DNA of 8,769 nucleotides from contig JAEYRK010000025.1 of NCBI GenBank assembly GCA_023435645.1, positions 1-8,769 on the forward strand. Direction: 5' to 3'. The DNA is from Bacillota bacterium. Its GTDB lineage: Bacteria > Bacillota > Clostridia > Lachnospirales > Lachnospiraceae. The notes beneath the pieces were generated by a model, which was not told the DNA's origin, did not search any database, and saw nothing but the letters and a program-made list of their open reading frames with translations. The number at the start of each line of letters is the position of its first letter. Within the stretch, counting starts at the first letter, position 1. Shown here in pieces: positions 6,529 through 8,769 of this stretch. The position numbers were made by a program, and so were the translations under genes.

Positions 6529-7296
6529 TCATAGATTAACATATACTCTGAACATGGCCAGTCCGACTCCTACCCCGACGGAAATTGCAGTGGCGGCGAC
6601 AAAGGCCTCAATTGCTCTGGCTCCTCCTGACATATAATCTCCCTGAAAGGTATCCCGGATCGCATTGGTGATTGCCACCCCGGGTACTAACGGTGTGATT
6701 GATCCCGTAAGCAGAAGGGTGATATGAATATGGGACTGAAAATATCTAAGGAAGATGGCGCTGCTGATTGTAACGAGTAATGCGGCAACCATGTTGCGGA
6801 TAAATAGATTAATCCTCACCTTGCTGACCAGGAAGGAAAATAAAGCCAGAATGCTTCCGTTTATGGCACCGATGATAAAATCAACTCCATTTCCTCCATA
6901 TAATAAGGTAAAAAAGGCTGCCGTTATGATCGTACACAGATATATGGTAGATTGGCGGTAGGTTTGCAGCTTACTGATGTAACGAAGCCTTTCATTCGCT
7001 TCCTCCAATGTGATCTGGTGATTGCAGAATTTTCTGGATATTTCATTTACCTCATAAATTCTCTCCAAGTTGGTATTCCTTACATTAACTCTCTTGATAT
7101 GGGTGATTGTATTGATACTATCATCAGAAAGAGTCACATAGATACCGGTGGTAGTAGCCACAGTCTCAGTGACAGCCAAACCGGACATCATCAAGATTCT
7201 GTTCATGGTATCCTCTACCCGGTAGGTTTCCGCACCTCCGGACAGCATAATTTCACCGGCAAGTACCGCTGTATGCACTAATTGTTCATAATTCAT
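6529..7296 (-). CDS. threonine/serine exporter, long subunit (ThrE / DUF1212, YjjP-like, PF06738)
   Basis: The 255-residue protein has a soluble N-terminal region of about 110 residues followed by about five membrane helices (roughly 117-135, 137-157, 166-183, 191-205 and 228-250). The family signature LSGGAETYRVEDTM lies at 18-31, followed by the beta-rich 'VTETVATTTGIYVTLSD'. The membrane part carries SITPLVPGVAITNAIRDTFQ (199-218), then GDYMSGGARAIEA, which are the conserved elements of the DUF1212 half of ThrE. Together with the short subunit just downstream it forms the split exporter, located in the cytoplasmic membrane. GAGGAGAT is well placed before the ATG at 7296. It follows the DUF3784-like gene after 45 bases. 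The exact substrate cannot be told from sequence; threonine/serine is the family default. Confidence 0.92.
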   Translation of the reverse strand: MNYEQLVHTAVLAGEIMLSGGAETYRVEDTMNRILMMSGLAVTETVATTTGIYVTLSDDSINTITHIKRVNVRNTNLERIYEVNEISRKFCNHQITLEEANERLRYISKLQTYRQSTIYLCTIITAAFFTLLYGGNGVDFIIGAINGSILALFSFLVSKVRINLFIRNMVAALLVTISSAIFLRYFQSHIHITLLLTGSITPLVPGVAITNAIRDTFQGDYMSGGARAIEAFVAATAISVGVGVGLAMFRVYVNL

Positions 7297-7341
7297 TCAA
7301 GTTATCTCCTCGCCGTTTCTTCTCTTCATCCTGAAGAAATG

Positions 7342-7674
7342 CTATTGATTACCCATTTCTGATTTCATGGATTCTTTGATCACATAGATCATTAAAGCAA
7401 TGATCAAAACTCCTATTATATAATAGATCCACGACCATTGGGTAAGAATACTGACTGCCAGCAATAGAAAAACCATTCCCAGGGTACTGAATACATTTGT
7501 CACAAGACGGTATTCGGCTGACTTATTCATCTTCTTACGTTCTTCAGCAGTAGCAAGCAGATATGAATTTGATAAGATCGGGCCTTTTTCCTTTGATGTA
7601 AAAAAGGAATAAATAAGCAAAAGAATTGAAATGAGACCAATAATAATTGCCGAAACTATTTGTTGTAGCTCCAT
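7342..7674 (-). CDS. DUF3784-like small membrane protein
   Basis: The 110-residue protein has three predicted membrane helices (about 5-25, 59-78 and 81-99). A charged cytoplasmic or extracellular loop joins the first two: KEKGPILSNSYLLATAEERKKMNKSAEYR. This loop, a 'KGxI...Y..AT.EERKKM.K' pattern after helix 1, is typical of DUF3784 (PF12650) proteins of clostridia, whose function is unknown. The start is very well supported by AAGGAGG seven bases before the ATG at 7674. It is the first gene of the probable operon with both ThrE subunits and the APH-like kinase, so it may be an accessory of the exporter or simply a co-transcribed protein. Confidence 0.75.
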   Translation of the reverse strand: MELQQIVSAIIIGLISILLLIYSFFTSKEKGPILSNSYLLATAEERKKMNKSAEYRLVTNVFSTLGMVFLLLAVSILTQWSWIYYIIGVLIIALMIYVIKESMKSEMGNQ

Positions 7675-7708
7675 ATCATTTCCTCCTTAATATTATCATT
7701 CTTTTAAC

Positions 7709-7736
7709 ATTATCTCTGATGCCCTTTGCTTGTCCT
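7709..7736 (-). promoter_or_regulatory. alternative weak promoter close to the DUF3784-like gene
   Basis: AGGACA (7736-7731) and GATAAT (7714-7709) are 16 bases apart on the minus strand, matching the sigma-A consensus at four and five of six positions. It would give a short leader of about 30 bases carrying the AAGGAGG site. It competes with the more distant TTGACA promoter as the source of the exporter operon transcript. Confidence 0.3.
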
Positions 7737-7809
7737 ACCCGGCTTTATCTCCTATGGGCGAATGTTGCATAAGTGCACATGAATGAATATTGACTGGAAT
7801 ACCCTTCAT
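7735..7809 (-). CDS. possible 24-codon leader peptide upstream of the exporter operon
   Basis: Within the expected leader of the exporter operon an ATG at 7809-7807 opens a frame of 24 codons ending in TAG at 7737-7735. The peptide begins MKGIPVNIHS and ends GDKAG. It is preceded by AAGGAA with six bases of spacing, a good ribosome binding site. The peptide is not enriched in threonine or serine, so classical amino-acid attenuation is not obvious. A start with a ribosome binding site can occur by chance in a region this long. Treat it as a hypothesis. Confidence 0.25.
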   Translation of the reverse strand: MKGIPVNIHSCALMQHSPIGDKAG

Positions 7810-7868
7810 CTCAGGTTCCTTAAGTCAGTATCACCTATGTATTATATCAATGAGAACTCTTTAAAATC

Positions 7869-7897
7869 ATACTAATACAATGGATACAGCCTGTCAA
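7869..7897 (-). promoter_or_regulatory. candidate promoter of the DUF3784-ThrE-APH operon
   Basis: A perfect -35 TTGACA (7897-7892) is followed after 17 bases by TAGTAT (7874-7869), four of six matches to the -10 consensus. Transcription would begin near 7862 and produce a leader of about 190 bases before the ATG at 7674. A second -10-like TATAAT (7846-7841) lies downstream but has no partner -35. The 316-base gap 7675-7990 holds these sites and the possible leader peptide; I see no T-box, riboswitch or RNA gene in it. Confidence 0.5.
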
Positions 7898-7973
7898 ATC
7901 ATATTCATCTGTCATGCATTCGTAATATTTTTATTAAGCTGAACTCCTTGATCATTCCATTCCCCATCATTTT

Positions 7974-8005
7974 AAAGCGAATCTCACTCTTTACTCATTC
8001 GCTTT
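7974..8005 (-). terminator. weak candidate terminator at the end of the Nudix gene
   Basis: AAAGCGAAT (7974-7982) and ATTCGCTTT (7997-8005) form a perfect 9-bp stem, extendable by one T-A pair, around a 14-base loop that contains the Nudix stop codon. On the minus strand it is followed by only a short T-poor tail (CTTTAAAATG). It overlaps the last codons of the gene. The stem is real, but its role as a terminator is doubtful. Confidence 0.35.
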
Positions 8006-8500
8006 ATTCATCCTACTGTTTTTCACATTCATAAGCAGCTTGTGTGCAATACTGCCTTCTCGCAGCAGCTGCTCCGCTTCATCAAAGCTGAACCATCCAA
8101 TATTATCTACTTCCTTGGAGCTGAGAAATGCTCGCTTTATCACGTTACATTTGAACCCTACCATTAATAATTCCTTCTTTTCGTAGTAATAACTTGAAAT
8201 ATACTCTAATTCCTCAGCTATTTGCCCCGTTTCTTCTGCTACTTCCCTTCTTACTGACTCTTCTAATGTTTCACCCTTTTTCATATATCCGGCAACAAGA
8301 ACCCAGTTGGTCATAGATACATACTCCTGCTTCAATAAAGCAAGCTCATTATGTTCGTTGACAACTAAAGTAATGATGCAATTCCCAAAGCTATCAAAAT
8401 AGGGAATACTACAGGGCGAACAGAAGGGGACAAGTCCTTCATCTCCGATTTCTCTTAGCTCCAAGCTGCTTCCACATTGTGGACAATATTTATAGTTCAT
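7991..8500 (-). CDS. Nudix hydrolase with N-terminal zinc ribbon
   Basis: With the start at 8500 the protein has 169 residues. An N-terminal zinc ribbon has two CxxC knuckles: YCPQC at residues 5-9, and FCSPC about 20 residues later. A Nudix domain follows. Its Nudix box G-x5-E-x7-REVAEETGQ runs from the glycine of VAGYMKKGE to the glutamines after EETG. The glutamates of REVAEE should bind the divalent metal. Such enzymes hydrolyse nucleoside diphosphates linked to another group. The ribbon recalls NADH pyrophosphatase NudC, but the SQPWPFP-type motif that marks NudC after the Nudix box is absent, so the substrate is open. The frame extends upstream to a TTG at 8518, but the GGAGGG ribosome binding site lies inside that extension, five bases before the ATG at 8500. 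The downstream ATG is therefore the start. Confidence 0.87.
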   Translation of the reverse strand: MNYKYCPQCGSSLELREIGDEGLVPFCSPCSIPYFDSFGNCIITLVVNEHNELALLKQEYVSMTNWVLVAGYMKKGETLEESVRREVAEETGQIAEELEYISSYYYEKKELLMVGFKCNVIKRAFLSSKEVDNIGWFSFDEAEQLLREGSIAHKLLMNVKNSRMNKANE

Positions 8501-8601
8501 TCTACCCTCCATATGCAAAGATAAGATACACCATAGATTCGATTACGGCTGTGTGATGACTGTTACCATATTACTATAACCATTATCAAACGATTATCGT
8601 C

Positions 8602-8769
8602 TCAATAGGGTTGCACTCGGCACGATCTTTTATATTCCTTCATAAGCAGTGACATGAGATAATGATCATGATATTTGCCTCTGAAAAAATACATATCTCT
8701 TATGATACCTTCACAGCAAAAGCTGTTTTTCTTAAGGATATTATAGGATGCGATATTCTCAATATGCAC
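8602..8769 (-). CDS. GNAT N-acetyltransferase (RimJ/RimL-like), C-terminal fragment
   Basis: An open frame enters from the right edge and ends at a TGA at 8604-8602, giving 55 residues. It contains HIENIASYNILKKNSFCCEG, then IIRDMYFFRGKY, then HDHYLMSLLMKEY. This is the C-terminal signature of RimJ/RimL-type acetyltransferases: 'N.aS...L.K.GF..EG..R' followed by 'G.Y.DH.....L..EY'. The usual GF is SF here. The acetyl-CoA loop lies outside the window. It ends 101 bases before the Nudix start on the same strand. It is not the same gene as the N-terminal fragment at the left edge. The substrate is unknown. Confidence 0.82.
   Translation of the reverse strand: MHIENIASYNILKKNSFCCEGIIRDMYFFRGKYHDHYLMSLLMKEYKRSCRVQPY

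Noticed and set aside
6201..7281. Open plus-strand frames opposite the ThrE subunits
   Set aside because: Both minus-strand genes carry strong family motifs and ribosome binding sites; the opposite frames have no recognisable protein character.
7675..7862. T-box or other riboswitch controlling the exporter operon
   Set aside because: No T-box core (AGGGTGG-like) or terminator/antiterminator pair is visible in the leader.
8584..8600. ACGAT-T-ATCGT dyad next to TTGATA upstream of the Nudix gene
   Set aside because: It could be an operator beside a -35, but no -10 at suitable spacing follows, and an 11-bp dyad of this kind is expected by chance in sequence this long.

Overview
The window looks like chromosomal DNA from an anaerobic Gram-positive of the Clostridia, most likely Lachnospiraceae or a close relative. 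This is an inference from moderately AT-rich DNA, strong AGGAGG-type ribosome binding sites, sigma-A-like promoters, and a gene set (ProXp-ala/PrdX-type deacylase, split ThrE exporter, DUF3784-type protein, zinc-ribbon Nudix protein) typical of that group. No rRNA, tRNA, insertion sequence, phage gene or CRISPR array is visible. All genes but one are on the minus strand.

Left block (1-2406, minus strand, read right to left). A consensus promoter (TTGACA-N17-TATGAT, 2547-2575) precedes a ParB-like-fold protein that seems to lack the family's central signature. An ATGA overlap links it to a GNAT acetyltransferase. Next come a small four-helix membrane protein, a non-coding stretch with five tandem copies of a 32-bp repeat, a YbaK/ProXp-ala-type editing deacylase, and the N-terminus of a second GNAT enzyme that runs off the left edge.

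Centre (2407-5061). A divergent promoter region separates the left block from the only plus-strand gene, a 711-residue secreted zinc metallopeptidase. This protein has a signal peptide, an HExxH catalytic domain and a C-terminal immune-inhibitor-A/MAM-like beta-sandwich. A GC-rich hairpin after it can terminate transcription from both sides, because the next gene converges on it.

Right-centre (5062-7990, minus strand). A tightly spaced cluster reads DUF3784-like membrane protein, ThrE long subunit, ThrE short subunit, APH-family phosphotransferase, with gaps of 45, 19 and 38 bases. The two ThrE parts should form one threonine/serine (or related small-metabolite) exporter. The kinase probably rides on the same transcript, with an unknown substrate. 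Upstream lies a promoter-like TTGACA-N17-TAGTAT and a leader of about 190 bases that contains a possible 24-codon leader peptide.

Right end (7991-8769, minus strand). A Nudix hydrolase with an N-terminal zinc ribbon is followed by the C-terminal 55 residues of a RimJ/RimL-like GNAT acetyltransferase cut by the window edge.

The region is mostly ordinary accessory and housekeeping content. The features most worth checking are the ParB-like protein without its signature and its coupled acetyltransferase, the 32-bp tandem array, the metallopeptidase domain combination, and the leader of the exporter operon. Nothing here clearly amounts to a new multi-gene system.
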